From an uncultured Erythrobacter sp. (GTDB lineage: Bacteria; Pseudomonadota; Alphaproteobacteria; Sphingomonadales; Sphingomonadaceae): DNA of 64,000 nucleotides. The position numbers and the translations under genes are program-made. The stretch lies in assembly GCA_937969505.1 (NCBI GenBank), contig CALBWA010000024.1, positions 39,642 through 103,641 of the forward strand, read 5' to 3'. The notes under the pieces are model-generated. The model worked only from the letters and a program-made list of their open reading frames with translations. It searched no databases and had not been told where the DNA came from. Shown here in pieces: positions 26,705 to 36,726 of this stretch. Position 1 is the stretch's first letter. Each line of letters begins with the position of its first letter.

Positions 26705-27850
26705 ATGTCCTCTTCAGTCAGACCATGGCGCGATATTGAGCGCCGCGAATGCCGCCAGATCATGGTGGGCGATGTTCCGGTGGGCGGCGATGCGCCGATC
26801 ACCGTTCAGACGATGACCAATACCCCCACCGAAGATGCGGTGGCAACAATTGATCAGATCCGCCGCTGCGAAGAGGCAGGAGCGGATATCATCCGCGTAT
26901 CCTGCCCGACAGAAGAGGCGACAGCAGCCTTTAGCAAGATCACCAAGGCAGCGCGGGTTCCCATCGTCGCTGACATTCATTTCCATTACAAACGCGCGCT
27001 TGAGGCCGCGGACGCAGGCGCCGCTTGCTTGCGCATCAATCCGGGCAACATCGGATCATCACAGCGCGTTGCCGAAGTGGTCCGTGCGGCCAAGGCCAAT
27101 GGTTGCGCCATCCGTATCGGTGTGAACGCCGGGTCGCTTGAGAAAGATTTGCTGGAAAAATACGGCGAGCCATGCCCCGAAGCGCTGATTGAAAGCGCGC
27201 TCGACCATATCAAGCTGCTGCAGGATCATGATTTTCACGAATATAAGGTTGCGGTAAAGGCATCAGACGTGTTTTTGGCGGTCGCGGCCTACCATGGTCT
27301 CGCCGAGACAGTCGACTGCCCTCTCCATCTGGGCATAACCGAAGCAGGCGGGTTGATCGGCGGTACCGTTAAAAGCTCCATCGGGATGGGCTCGCTGCTG
27401 TGGGCCGGTATTGGCGATACAATCCGCGTGTCGCTATCGGCAGAACCTGAGCAGGAAGTCCGCGTCGGCTATGAAATGCTCAAAGCGTTGGGCCTCCGCA
27501 CCCGCGGTGTCCGCGTCGTGTCCTGCCCCAGTTGCAGCCGGCAGGGGTTTGACGTGATCCGCACAGTGGAGGCACTGGAAAAGCGGCTCGAGCACATCAA
27601 GACTCCCATGTCACTTTCGGTATTGGGCTGTGTTGTGAACGGTCCGGGAGAGGCGCGTGAGACTGACATCGGTATCACTGGCGGCGGACAGGGCAAGCAC
27701 ATGGTTTACCTGTCGGGCGTCACCGATCATCACGTTCAGTCTGAGGACATGCTCGATCACATTGTGAAACTGGTCGAGGACAAAGCTGCAAAGATCGAGG
27801 CTGGCGACGAAGTGGCCTTTGATCCGCATGCCGCGGAAGCAGCGGAGTAA
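26705..27850 (+). CDS. ispG: (E)-4-hydroxy-3-methylbut-2-enyl-diphosphate synthase
   Basis: The penultimate MEP-pathway enzyme: it reductively opens MEcPP to HMBPP with a 4Fe-4S cluster, making precursors for carotenoids, quinones and undecaprenol. The 381-residue protein from ATG 26705 (MSSSVRPW) is the bacterial two-domain type. A TIM barrel ([26 protein letters not shown]) is followed by the cluster domain with [12 protein letters not shown] and GCVVNGPGE supplying the cysteines and glutamate. The longer frame from 26669 adds a stretch without resemblance. Monocistronic or co-transcribed with the deacetylase-like gene 9 nt downstream. Confidence 0.96.
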   Translation: MSSSVRPWRDIERRECRQIMVGDVPVGGDAPITVQTMTNTPTEDAVATIDQIRRCEEAGADIIRVSCPTEEATAAFSKITKAARVPIVADIHFHYKRALEAADAGAACLRINPGNIGSSQRVAEVVRAAKANGCAIRIGVNAGSLEKDLLEKYGEPCPEALIESALDHIKLLQDHDFHEYKVAVKASDVFLAVAAYHGLAETVDCPLHLGITEAGGLIGGTVKSSIGMGSLLWAGIGDTIRVSLSAEPEQEVRVGYEMLKALGLRTRGVRVVSCPSCSRQGFDVIRTVEALEKRLEHIKTPMSLSVLGCVVNGPGEARETDIGITGGGQGKHMVYLSGVTDHHVQSEDMLDHIVKLVEDKAAKIEAGDEVAFDPHAAEAAE

Positions 27851-27859
27851 GCTCTCCCA

Positions 27860-28792
27860 TTGCTCCACGTCGTTCATCACGCCGATTACATGGCACCGAA
27901 GCCCGAGCGCGGGACCTTCAAGTTCGACAAGTACTACCTCGTGATGGAAGCGTTGAGAGCCTCAGGCGCGCCCCTGACCGAGCATGCACCAGTTCCATGC
28001 CCGCGCGAGTGGCTGGAGGCGGTCCACTGCCCGAATTATGTCGAGGAAGTCTTCACCCAAACTGTCCCGCGTGACAAAGAGCGCCGGATCGGTTTTCCTG
28101 TTACTGCCCATATCGCCAGCCGGGTGCAGCACACCAATGGTGGGACATGGCTCGCAGCTCAGCTTGCAATAAAGCATGGTTATGCCGCAAATTCAGCAGC
28201 AGGCAGCCATCATGCGTTGCACGAAACGGGCGCGGGCTATTGCGTGTTCAACGATCTGGCTGTTGCCAGCAATCGTCTGATTGCCGAGGGCGATGCGCGC
28301 CGCATCCTGATCGTAGATCTGGATGTGCATCAGGGTGATGGTACCGCCAGCCTGACCGCGCTGCGCGAAGACATCTTCACATTCTCCATGCATGCCGAGA
28401 AGAACTTCCCGGTGCGGAAGGCCAGGTCAAACCTTGATATCGGGTTGGAAGACGGGCTGGATGATGATGGATATCTGGACGTTCTGGCCAAGCATTTGCC
28501 CAGAGTGATAGACAATTTTGCCCCCGATCTGGTGCTGTATCAGGCCGGGGTTGATCCGCATGAGAATGACAAACTTGGCCGGTTGGCGATCAGCGACGCC
28601 GGACTGATTGCGCGCGATAAATTCGTGCTAAGCGAAGTGCGCAAGCGGGAATTGCCCATCGCCTCTGCTCTGGGCGGCGGATACGGTGATGATCAAAACG
28701 AAGTGGCCGCACGACATGCTCGATCCATGCTGGCTATGGCGGCCGCCAATCAAATTTATGCCGAACAGGACTCGCGAGCGCGGCAAGTCTAG
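27860..28792 (+). CDS. histone deacetylase family protein (acetylpolyamine amidohydrolase-like)
   Basis: A 310-residue zinc hydrolase of the arginase/deacetylase fold. Active-site pieces are visible: GGSHHALHETGAGYCVFNDL (His pair and Gly-rich loop) near residues 113-132, VDLDVHQGDGT near 152-162 (Asp and His zinc ligands), and YQAGVDPHENDKLG near 223-236 (third Asp). Bacterial members deacetylate polyamines, acetoin-type metabolites or other small amides; the substrate here is unknown. TTG 27860 is the only start between the in-frame ispG stop and the conserved N-terminus (LHVVHHADYMAP), so a TTG start is well supported. Confidence 0.9.
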   Translation: MLHVVHHADYMAPKPERGTFKFDKYYLVMEALRASGAPLTEHAPVPCPREWLEAVHCPNYVEEVFTQTVPRDKERRIGFPVTAHIASRVQHTNGGTWLAAQLAIKHGYAANSAAGSHHALHETGAGYCVFNDLAVASNRLIAEGDARRILIVDLDVHQGDGTASLTALREDIFTFSMHAEKNFPVRKARSNLDIGLEDGLDDDGYLDVLAKHLPRVIDNFAPDLVLYQAGVDPHENDKLGRLAISDAGLIARDKFVLSEVRKRELPIASALGGGYGDDQNEVAARHARSMLAMAAANQIYAEQDSRARQV

Positions 28793-28846
28793 GCTACCCC
28801 GCAACTTCGGTCGCGCAATACACTGGATTAGAATGTGAGGACGAGC

Positions 28847-30295
28847 ATGGCCGATTTTGAAACCGATTACCTCATCATTGGCGCTGGCGCTGTCGGTCTT
28901 TCATTTGCCGATACGCTTCTAGATGAAGATCCTGATTGCCACATCACAATCGTAGACAAGCATGCAAAGCCGGGCGGGCATTGGAATGACGCCTACCCCT
29001 TTGTGGCCTTGCACCAACCGAGCGCCACCTATGGTGTGAATTCGATGGAATTGTGCCCCGATCGCGTTGATACGCATGGCCATAATGCGGGCATGTACCC
29101 GCTGGCTAAGCATTCGGAAATTCTCGCGTATTACAGCAAGCTGATGAGCGAGCGTTTCATTCCCAGCGAGCGCGTTTCCTATCATCCGCTGACCGAATAT
29201 CGTGGCGCAGAGGGAAGCGAGCACACTGTTCGTGGCATCCTGTCGGGTGAGGAAAGCACACTAAATGTGCGCCGTAAACTGGTCGACGGCACTTACTTTC
29301 AAACATCAGTTCCTTCAACTCACAAGCCTGCGTTCGACATCGCGGAAGGCACGAGATTTGCCACTCCCGGCGATCTTCCGAGCCTGTGGCAACAAGCGGA
29401 TAACTTGCCGGACCACTACATCGTTCTTGGCGGGGGCAAGACAGCCATGGACACAGCCGTATGGCTGCTGGAGGCTGGCGTTTCAGCGGACAAGATCGGG
29501 TGGGTGCGGCCACGTGACAGCTGGATGTTCAACCGAAAGTTCCTACAACCCGCCCACGCCCGGATCGAAGGATTGATCGCGCTCCAAGAAGGCCAATTTG
29601 AAGCAGCGGCAAGCTCGGAATCAGGCGACGAGATGTTTGCCAAACTGGGCAAGCAGGGCATCATGCTTCGGATTGATCCAGACGTTACTCCCTCCATGTT
29701 TCACTATGCTGTGATTTCCGAAGGCGAAGTCGAAATGTTAAGCACGATCAAAAGTGTTTACCGACAAGGCCGGGTCACCAAAATTGCTCCAGGCAGGATG
29801 GAATTTGGTGACGCTTCGGCAGACGTGCCAGAAAATACGCTTTTCATCGACTGCACAGCGACAGCTGTTCCTTTCTCAGTGAGAGACAAAGTCGGCCCGA
29901 TGTTCGATGGCGATCGTATCAAGCTGCAGCTGGTTCAGGTTCCCTTCGTCCCTTACAGCGCAGCCCTAGCAGCTTTTGCTGAAGTTCATTTCGACGACGA
30001 TGCGACCCGCAACAATTTGCTCCCTCCGGGCCCTCTGACCGATACAACCGCCACATATCCCTACGCCCTCATGGTCAATTTGATGAGCACAGGTACCCTA
30101 GCAGCCAATGAGAAGACCGATGCATTCAACGCGCGCAGTCGCTTGCACCCAACCGGCCCTGCCGTGGCACAGATGATCGCTAACAACGACCCAAAGCTCT
30201 CAATCCTGCAAAACTTCCGCGAAACTCTACAGAATTGTTTGCCCGGTGTGGTCAAGCTGGGCATGGCTGCCAAAGCTATCCACGAGGCGGGCTGA
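28847..30295 (+). CDS. FAD/NAD(P)-binding oxidoreductase, monooxygenase-like
   Basis: A 482-residue flavoprotein. The N-terminal FAD motif is LIIGAGAVGLSFAD near residue 9-22, with the acidic residue of the second strand in ITIVDKH and a GGHWND segment as in flavin-containing monooxygenases. A second nucleotide motif, VLGGGKTAMDTAVWLLEAG near 194-212, should bind NAD(P)H. The LFIDCTA motif near 327-333 closes the FAD site. ATG 28847 follows a GTGAGGACGAG ribosome site. Substrate is unknown. It stands between the deacetylase-like gene and a transpeptidase gene with no clear operon. Confidence 0.87.
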   Translation: MADFETDYLIIGAGAVGLSFADTLLDEDPDCHITIVDKHAKPGGHWNDAYPFVALHQPSATYGVNSMELCPDRVDTHGHNAGMYPLAKHSEILAYYSKLMSERFIPSERVSYHPLTEYRGAEGSEHTVRGILSGEESTLNVRRKLVDGTYFQTSVPSTHKPAFDIAEGTRFATPGDLPSLWQQADNLPDHYIVLGGGKTAMDTAVWLLEAGVSADKIGWVRPRDSWMFNRKFLQPAHARIEGLIALQEGQFEAAASSESGDEMFAKLGKQGIMLRIDPDVTPSMFHYAVISEGEVEMLSTIKSVYRQGRVTKIAPGRMEFGDASADVPENTLFIDCTATAVPFSVRDKVGPMFDGDRIKLQLVQVPFVPYSAALAAFAEVHFDDDATRNNLLPPGPLTDTTATYPYALMVNLMSTGTLAANEKTDAFNARSRLHPTGPAVAQMIANNDPKLSILQNFRETLQNCLPGVVKLGMAAKAIHEAG

Positions 30296-30352
30296 GTTGC
30301 TTCAATTGCCTATTCACGGGAACGATAGAATTGTTCTAGTAGTATCCCTGGT

Positions 30353-31066
30353 ATGAAACGGCGCGATCTCTTGAAAGGTAGTCTAGTGGCTGGGGCCGCA
30401 GCGGCCTTACCCATGCGCGCCTTTGCTGCCCCGAAGGCGGGCACGCTACGCGATCGCAAATTGTTCGCGCTGGCTAAGGGTCAGCTCGATAAGGCGGGCG
30501 ATGCCATCTGGAAGCGCGACATCGTCGGCATAGCGGATTTTGGCGTGCATTCAGCCCAGCGCCGGTTCCACTTCGTCAATCTCGATCGACAGGAAGTGAA
30601 GAGTTACCACGTCAGCCATGGTACTGGGTCTGATCCGGAACATGATGGCTGGCTCAATTCCTATTCCAACGTAGAAGGGTCCAACGCCACCAGCAAGGGC
30701 GCCTATGTCACTTGGGAATGGTACGTCGGACGCTACGGCACTTCGGTGCGACTGGGAGGTCTGGACGCTACCAATGACGCCGCCTTGCGCCGCTATATCG
30801 TGATGCACCGGGCAAAATATGCCGAACCATCGCATATCGACCAATGGGGCCGCTTGGGCCGCTCAAATGGATGCTTCGCACTGGGTGAGGAACAGTTTCG
30901 GATTGCACTGCTCAATCTGTCAGGTGGACGCCTGTTGTATGCAGACAGCCTTGGTCTAAGCGAAGATGGTAGCCAGATTGAGCCACCAACAAGGTCCCCT
31001 GACATCCAATTGCTGCAACCCGAGCAACCGGATACGTTGCAGCGTTATGCGCCAGGGTCATACTAG
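30353..31066 (+). CDS. murein L,D-transpeptidase catalytic-domain family protein, exported
   Basis: A 237-residue protein of the YkuD_2-type (PF13645-like) transpeptidase family. The N-terminus MKRRDLLKGSLVAGAAAALP carries a twin-arginine-like signal with cleavage near AFA, so it is exported, perhaps by Tat. The catalytic segment is RSNGCFALGEEQ with Cys near residue 177; the upstream HIDQWGRLG supplies the conserved His. It would act on peptidoglycan cross-links or anchor proteins. Its stop is 12 nt from that of a second, unrelated L,D-transpeptidase on the other strand. Confidence 0.85.
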   Translation: MKRRDLLKGSLVAGAAAALPMRAFAAPKAGTLRDRKLFALAKGQLDKAGDAIWKRDIVGIADFGVHSAQRRFHFVNLDRQEVKSYHVSHGTGSDPEHDGWLNSYSNVEGSNATSKGAYVTWEWYVGRYGTSVRLGGLDATNDAALRRYIVMHRAKYAEPSHIDQWGRLGRSNGCFALGEEQFRIALLNLSGGRLLYADSLGLSEDGSQIEPPTRSPDIQLLQPEQPDTLQRYAPGSY

Positions 31067-31078
31067 GCGCACGCGCAC

Positions 31079-32515
31079 TCAGCCGCCGATGCGCGGATCA
31101 TCCTCGATCACTATCACTTCATCATCGATGGCATTGCTGCGGTTGCGCACACGGGGCTGGTCCAAACTGGCCAATACCGGCTTGTCGCGGCCGTAGATGT
31201 CCTTGAAAGTGGTCATCTTGCCATCAATGTCGGACGCCATGGTGAAATAGGTGATGTAAGCGGGAAATTCGCGCTGCATCATAACCTTGGTATATTCGCC
31301 CGAAGTTGCGATCTCGACGGCTTCGTCCTTCGTCGCTGCTTTGCCAACAATTGCCATGGTTATGGCCAATTCAAGAGCGCGTTCGGTGCGTATGCAACCG
31401 TGGCTCAGCGCCCGCATATCATTGGCAAACAAGTGCCGTGATGGTGTGTCGTGAAAGAAAATCGCATGCCGATTGGGCATTTCCAGTTTCATCCGGCCCA
31501 GCGAATTGGTGGGTCCCGGTTGCTGTACCACGCCAATCCAGCCACCTGCACCCTTGGTCGCCTTATAGCCCTTTTGCTTGGCCCAATTTGGGTTGTTGAG
31601 CACCTTTTCGCCAAGCCCTTCGCCCACCACAATGGACTGAGGAACAGTCCAGGTGGGATTGAACACCACCCCCTCGACCACTTCGGCCAGTTGAGGTGTG
31701 GCGGTGCGGCCCGGTTTGCCAACAACAGTACGATAACTGCTGATGATCTGGTTGTTGACCGTCAGGCGAAGCTGGTATTCCGGCACATTGGTGATCAGAT
31801 AGCTTTTGCCCAGATCACGCGCCAACCACCGCCACCGGTCCATATTGGCCCGGATCAGCTTGCGCCGGTCAACAGCATCTGTCGTGGTTTCGGCCAGGGC
31901 TTGCTTGAGCCGGGCATAATCAGGATGGGTTGGAGCCAGCTGTGCCAGCGTGCCTGAGATATCGCCACTTTCCAGAGCCTGCGACAGCAAATCACCGGTC
32001 CGGTAACGGTCACGGTCCGGGTCGGTAACGAACCATTGTTCGCGCGCATCCATCGGCGTGCGTCCGTCGCGCAGATCTTCGACCAACCATACGAAATTGC
32101 GACTGGCAAGTTCATCAAGCTCTTCGGACGGGCCAGAGGCCAGCGCCACTTGCAGAGCTTGCAAATCATAGTCTGCCGGATCGAGACCTTCACTGGCAAT
32201 ATCACTGATGATACCAATCAAGTCGTCTGCTTGCGCCACAGTCCAAGGCTGCACCAAAGGCACAATTTCAGCACTAAGACCGCCCTGCACGGTCGGATTG
32301 GACACCATGTCCGGAAAGGCTTCCTGCATGGTCGTAGGTTGAGGTTTAGGCAAGGTTTGTTGAGCCGTCTCAGCGGTTTGCGATGCTTCGTTTTGTATCG
32401 CAGGATCAGGCAGGAGATTGGCCGGGCCAGACTGCTGCGCAAACCCGGTACCTGGCATGGACAATGCAGCTGCCACCAGCAGCGCGCAATTTGCTTTCAA
32501 AATCGGAATTCTCAT
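31079..32515 (-). CDS. L,D-transpeptidase, YcbB/LdtD-like with scaffold domain
   Basis: A 478-residue exported protein. The signal peptide is in residues 1-26 (cleavage after GTGFA). A helical scaffold domain at about 70-250 follows, and then a YkuD catalytic domain. The active site is HDTPSRHLFANDMRALSHGCIR near residues 365-386 with the SHGCIR cysteine. YcbB-type enzymes make 3-3 cross-links in peptidoglycan and resist most beta-lactams. The C-terminal tail is acidic. Convergent with the other transpeptidase gene. Confidence 0.93.
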   Translation of the reverse strand: MRIPILKANCALLVAAALSMPGTGFAQQSGPANLLPDPAIQNEASQTAETAQQTLPKPQPTTMQEAFPDMVSNPTVQGGLSAEIVPLVQPWTVAQADDLIGIISDIASEGLDPADYDLQALQVALASGPSEELDELASRNFVWLVEDLRDGRTPMDAREQWFVTDPDRDRYRTGDLLSQALESGDISGTLAQLAPTHPDYARLKQALAETTTDAVDRRKLIRANMDRWRWLARDLGKSYLITNVPEYQLRLTVNNQIISSYRTVVGKPGRTATPQLAEVVEGVVFNPTWTVPQSIVVGEGLGEKVLNNPNWAKQKGYKATKGAGGWIGVVQQPGPTNSLGRMKLEMPNRHAIFFHDTPSRHLFANDMRALSHGCIRTERALELAITMAIVGKAATKDEAVEIATSGEYTKVMMQREFPAYITYFTMASDIDGKMTTFKDIYGRDKPVLASLDQPRVRNRSNAIDDEVIVIEDDPRIGG

Positions 32516-32660
32516 TTCTTGTCCCTCTGGATGGCCGGCATCAGCATCCGCCCAACGTCCCCGTGTGCAAATACGCCTTTCACACCCTGCTTATCAACTA
32601 TCATGGCTGTCTGATGGCTGAATTGCCCCCGGTTTGTGCACGACTGATAAGGGCGAAACG

Positions 32661-33602
32661 GTGAGTTCGCCGGGCCAGGGCGGTGGCGGCAGCGGCGATC
32701 TTGTGCAATCGCCAGCAATCATGACGCGCGATCATCATCTGATGCCTTTTGCAGCAGCCCTAATCGGGGTGGCCTGCCTGTCTCTGATGGATGCATTTAT
32801 GAAGGAAGCCTCGCTTGCCGCAGGCACCTACACAGCGTCATTGCTGCGATCGGTTATCGGGGCGGTAATCATCGCCCCGTTCTGGATGTCTGGCGGAATA
32901 AATTGGCCGCAATGGTCTGTGATGAAGCTGCACATCGAACGCGGCGTTATTTCGGCCGCAATGGCGCTGAGCTTTTTCTATGCCCTGACCAAACTGCCCA
33001 TCGCAGAAGCCATCGCAATCAGCTTTGTCGCGCCTCTTGTCGCGCTATATCTTGCCAAAATCCTGCTCGATGAGACCATCCGTCGCGAAGCCATTTGGGC
33101 CTCGCTACTCGGCTTTGTCGGCTGTCTAGTGATTGTCGGAGGAAAAATAGGGCAAGGAGAATTTGACCGTGAGGCAGCGCTCGGTTTGGCTGCGCTCATG
33201 TTTTCCGCCCTGCTGTACGCCTATAATTTCGTTGTCATTCGCAAACAGTCGCAGGTCGCTGGGCCGATAGAGGTGGCAACGTTTCACAGCGGCATCGGTG
33301 CGGCGGTTCATCTGCTGGCCGCGCCATGGCTTTTTGCCATGCCCGCAGCGCAGGCAATGATAGGCATTTCAGCAGCCGGATTGCTTACCGTGATTGGCGC
33401 CATGACCCTTGCCTGGGCTTATGCCAGAGCACAGACACAGGCATTGGTGCCGCTGGAATATTCGGCGTTCTTATGGGCCAGCCTGTTTGGCTGGCTGTTC
33501 TTCCGAGAGGCGGTAAGTTTGGCGACAATTGCAGGAACGGTTCTGATCGTTTGCGGCTGCCTGATTGCGGCCCGGCAGCGGAGCGATCAGGCCCTGATCT
33601 AG
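32661..33602 (+). CDS. DMT superfamily (EamA) transporter
   Basis: A drug/metabolite transporter, 313 residues from GTG 32661, which has AAGGGCG 7 nt upstream. ATG 32721 (MTRDHHLMPFAAA) is a good alternative because the first ~20 residues are Gly/Ser-rich. Ten hydrophobic helices in two EamA repeats are visible, the first around residues 27-150 and the second around 175-300. Family members export amino acids or other metabolites; the cargo is not predictable. Ends 8 nt before a small gene on the other strand. Confidence 0.87.
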   Translation: MSSPGQGGGGSGDLVQSPAIMTRDHHLMPFAAALIGVACLSLMDAFMKEASLAAGTYTASLLRSVIGAVIIAPFWMSGGINWPQWSVMKLHIERGVISAAMALSFFYALTKLPIAEAIAISFVAPLVALYLAKILLDETIRREAIWASLLGFVGCLVIVGGKIGQGEFDREAALGLAALMFSALLYAYNFVVIRKQSQVAGPIEVATFHSGIGAAVHLLAAPWLFAMPAAQAMIGISAAGLLTVIGAMTLAWAYARAQTQALVPLEYSAFLWASLFGWLFFREAVSLATIAGTVLIVCGCLIAARQRSDQALI

Positions 33603-33610
33603 CAATTGTC

Positions 33611-33790
33611 TTAACGGTCAATCTGCGCCGACGCCAAAACAACTCCGGTATCGGCAGGAGCAGTTTCCAACGGTTCCTGAGCCAGCACGTAAGAAGCGCT
33701 GAAACAGGCCGCAACCAACATTGAAGCAAGCGAAACACATAAGCGCACAGGCGTGGCGGCGGAATTACCGCCCCAAATAAGCGTCGTCAT
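33611..33790 (-). CDS. small exported hypothetical protein, 59 residues
   Basis: A short frame with a good start: on the minus strand GGAG lies 6 nt before ATG 33790. The product begins MTTLIWGG, has a hydrophobic stretch at about residues 16-36 (VRLCVSLASMLVAACFSASY) and continues AQEPLETAPADTG, ending in a 25-residue acidic tail. That is the layout of a signal peptide with a likely cleavage near LAQE, or of a single-pass membrane peptide. It is convergent with the EamA gene and divergent from acnA. No family is recognised; gene-prediction cutoffs would drop it. Confidence 0.55.
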   Translation of the reverse strand: MTTLIWGGNSAATPVRLCVSLASMLVAACFSASYVLAQEPLETAPADTGVVLASAQIDR

Positions 33791-34052
33791 AAATCTCCGT
33801 TCCCGGGGGATCGTTTGCCGGCTGCAGCTGGTCTTGAATTAGCGCTGCCGCGATCATTACCCCACATTTTGCATAAACAATGCGCTAAGGGCGGTTTTGG
33901 TTCCGCTGCCCCCTTGACCTCGCGCGCGCGAGAGCGCAGGTGCGCTGGCAAATAGAGATAATCAGACACACCGGCACACGGGCAGATCATGAGGCATTTT
34001 CGCGAATGTCACGCTTAGCCCCGGTGGGAACCCATGAAAGGATGAAACGCGT

Positions 34053-36725
34053 ATGACCCAGGTTGGCAAGGACACGCTCGGCACCCGCTCGACCCTCAAT
34101 GTGAACGGCAAGGATTACGCCTACTATTCCTTCGCCAAGGCGGCAGAGAAATATGGCGACGTTTCGCGTCTGCCGAATTCTATGAAAGTCTTGTTGGAAA
34201 ACATGCTCCGGTTCGAGGACGAAGGCTTCACCGTTTCGACCGACGATATTCAGGCGATCGTTGACTGGCAGAAGAATCCGGTCACCGGCAGCGAGATCCA
34301 ATACCGCCCGGCCCGCGTCCTGCTCCAGGATTTCACCGGCGTTCCTTGCGTGGTCGATCTGGCCGCGATGCGCGATGCAATCAGCAAACTGGGCGGCGAT
34401 ACCGCCAAGATTAACCCGCAAGTTCCGGTCAATCTGGTCATCGACCACTCGGTCATGGTCGATGAATTCGGTCATCCTAAAGCGTTCGAGCACAATGTTG
34501 AGCTGGAATATCAACGCAACGCAGAACGTTACGACTTTCTGAAATGGGGCTCCAAAAGCTTCCAGAATTTCTCCGCTGTCCCCCCCGGCACTGGCATTTG
34601 CCACCAGGTGAACCTTGAGCACATCGGCAAGGGCGTATGGTCGAGCGAAGATGCCGATGGCAATCTGGTCGCTTACCCTGACACTTGCGTTGGAACGGAC
34701 AGCCACACGACCATGATCAATGGTCTTGGCGTGTTGGGCTGGGGTGTTGGCGGGATCGAGGCCGAGGCCGCCATGCTGGGCCAGCCGATTTCCATGCTGA
34801 TCCCCGAAGTCGTTGGCTTCAAGCTGACCGGCAAGATGGCCGAAGGCATCACCGCCACTGATTTGGTATTGACCTGCGTCCAGATGCTCCGCGAAGTGGG
34901 CGTTGTAGGCCGCTTCGTTGAATTTTACGGTCCCGGCGTCTCTACGCTGAGCCTCGCCGACCGCGCAACAATTGCCAACATGGCGCCAGAATATGGCGCG
35001 ACCTGCGGTTTCTTTGGCGTGGACGACAAAACGCTCGACTATTTGCGTCTGACCGGCCGCAGTGAAGAGGAAATTGCGCTGGTTGAAGCCTATTCCAAGG
35101 AACAGGGCATGTGGTTCGAGCCGGATCAGGAACCAGTGTTTTCCAACACGCTGGAGCTGGACGTTGGCTCGGTTGTCCCAAGCCTTGCCGGGCCCAAGCG
35201 TCCGCAGGACAAGGTCATCCTCCCTGAAGTGGACGAGCTGTTCAACGGCGACCTGAAAACCACCTACAAGAAGGATGCCGCTGTCCGCGTCGATGTCGAT
35301 GGCAAGGACCATGACATTGGTGACGGCGATGTTGTCATTGCGGCGATCACCAGCTGCACCAACACATCAAACCCTGACGTCTTGATTGCCGCCGGTCTGG
35401 TTGCGCAAAAGGCGGTTGAAAAAGGCCTGAAGCCCAAGCCTTGGGTCAAAACCTCGCTCGCCCCTGGATCACAGGTTGTGACCGACTATCTGGAAAAAGC
35501 TGGCCTGCAAGATCACCTAGATGCGATTGGGTTTGATCTGGTCGGCTATGGCTGCACCACCTGCATCGGTAACTCAGGCCCGTTGGCACCTCCGATTTCG
35601 GCTGCGATCAATGGCAATGACATCGTTGCCGCATCGGTTCTGTCGGGCAATCGCAACTTTGAAGGCCGCGTATCACCCGATGTACGCGCCAACTTCCTGG
35701 CATCGCCTCCGCTAGTGGTGGCTTACGCTCTTAAGGGCACCGTAACCGAAGATATCACCACCACGCCAATTGGTCAGGACCAAGACGGCAATGATGTGAT
35801 GCTAGCCGATATCTGGCCATCGAACGATGAGATCATCAAGGTGCGCTCGGGTGCAATCGATCGCGAAATGTTCGAAACCCGTTATGCCGACGTCTATAAG
35901 GGCGACGAGCACTGGCAGGCCATCAATGTTGAGGCATCGGACACCTATCAGTGGCGTCCCGGTTCCACCTATGTCGCCAACCCGCCCTACTTCGAGGGTA
36001 TGGAGATGACGCCGGCGCCGATCACCGACATAACCGATGCGAAGCCCTTGGCTGTGCTGGGTGACAGTGTGACGACCGACCACATCAGCCCTGCAGGTGC
36101 AATTAAGGCGGACAGTCCGGGCGGCGAGTATCTGATGAGCAATCAGGTCTCCAAGCAGGACTTCAACTCCTATGGCTCGCGCCGTGGCAACCACGAAGTG
36201 ATGATGCGCGGCACCTTTGCCAACATCCGCATCAAGAATGAAATGGTTCCCGGTGTTGAGGGCGGCTACACCACCTATAAGGGTGAGCAGATGGCGATCT
36301 ATGACGCCGCCATGAAGCATAAGGAAGACGGCACACCGCTGGTTGTGATCGGCGGCAAGGAATATGGCACCGGTTCCAGCCGCGACTGGGCGGCCAAAGG
36401 CACGATCCTGCTGGGTGTGCGCGCCGTTCTGGTCGAGAGTTTTGAGCGTATTCACCGCTCCAATTTGGTCGGCATGGGCGTGCTTCCTCTGCAGTTTCAG
36501 GATGGCGACACGCGCGAGACGTTGGGTCTGACAGCGGACGACACCTTCACAATAAAGGGTCTGGCTACGCTTGCTCCGCAGCAAGACGTGGAAGTTGAAG
36601 TGACCCGTGCAGACGGCACCACCTTCTCCTTCAACGCGCTGTGCCGGATCGATACCGCCAACGAGATGGAATATTACAAGAATGGCGGCATTCTGCACTA
36701 CGTGCTGCGCAAACTGGCTGCGTAA
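34053..36725 (+). CDS. acnA: aconitate hydratase A
   Basis: The 890-residue aconitase of the AcnA/IRP1 type, isomerising citrate to isocitrate in the TCA cycle. The three cluster cysteines are in [10 protein letters not shown] and [13 protein letters not shown]. The catalytic Asp-His segments [12 protein letters not shown] and [13 protein letters not shown] are intact, and the swivelling C-terminal domain has [13 protein letters not shown]. An AAAGGATG-like ribosome site precedes the ATG. The 262 nt upstream (33791-34052) hold no gene; a TTGACC is present at 33914-33919 but without a good -10 box. One base separates its stop from the rhodanese gene's ATG. Confidence 0.97.
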   Translation: MTQVGKDTLGTRSTLNVNGKDYAYYSFAKAAEKYGDVSRLPNSMKVLLENMLRFEDEGFTVSTDDIQAIVDWQKNPVTGSEIQYRPARVLLQDFTGVPCVVDLAAMRDAISKLGGDTAKINPQVPVNLVIDHSVMVDEFGHPKAFEHNVELEYQRNAERYDFLKWGSKSFQNFSAVPPGTGICHQVNLEHIGKGVWSSEDADGNLVAYPDTCVGTDSHTTMINGLGVLGWGVGGIEAEAAMLGQPISMLIPEVVGFKLTGKMAEGITATDLVLTCVQMLREVGVVGRFVEFYGPGVSTLSLADRATIANMAPEYGATCGFFGVDDKTLDYLRLTGRSEEEIALVEAYSKEQGMWFEPDQEPVFSNTLELDVGSVVPSLAGPKRPQDKVILPEVDELFNGDLKTTYKKDAAVRVDVDGKDHDIGDGDVVIAAITSCTNTSNPDVLIAAGLVAQKAVEKGLKPKPWVKTSLAPGSQVVTDYLEKAGLQDHLDAIGFDLVGYGCTTCIGNSGPLAPPISAAINGNDIVAASVLSGNRNFEGRVSPDVRANFLASPPLVVAYALKGTVTEDITTTPIGQDQDGNDVMLADIWPSNDEIIKVRSGAIDREMFETRYADVYKGDEHWQAINVEASDTYQWRPGSTYVANPPYFEGMEMTPAPITDITDAKPLAVLGDSVTTDHISPAGAIKADSPGGEYLMSNQVSKQDFNSYGSRRGNHEVMMRGTFANIRIKNEMVPGVEGGYTTYKGEQMAIYDAAMKHKEDGTPLVVIGGKEYGTGSSRDWAAKGTILLGVRAVLVESFERIHRSNLVGMGVLPLQFQDGDTRETLGLTADDTFTIKGLATLAPQQDVEVEVTRADGTTFSFNALCRIDTANEMEYYKNGGILHYVLRKLAA

Positions 36726-36726
36726 G

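Noticed and set aside
33914..33945. Sigma-70 promoter for acnA starting at TTGACC
   Set aside because: No acceptable -10 box lies 16-18 nt downstream; the spacer region is an alternating CG run.
33987..35312. 441-residue open frame on the minus strand over acnA
   Set aside because: Antisense to a clearly coding, conserved aconitase. It lacks a ribosome site and any recognisable domain, and such shadows are common with this codon usage.
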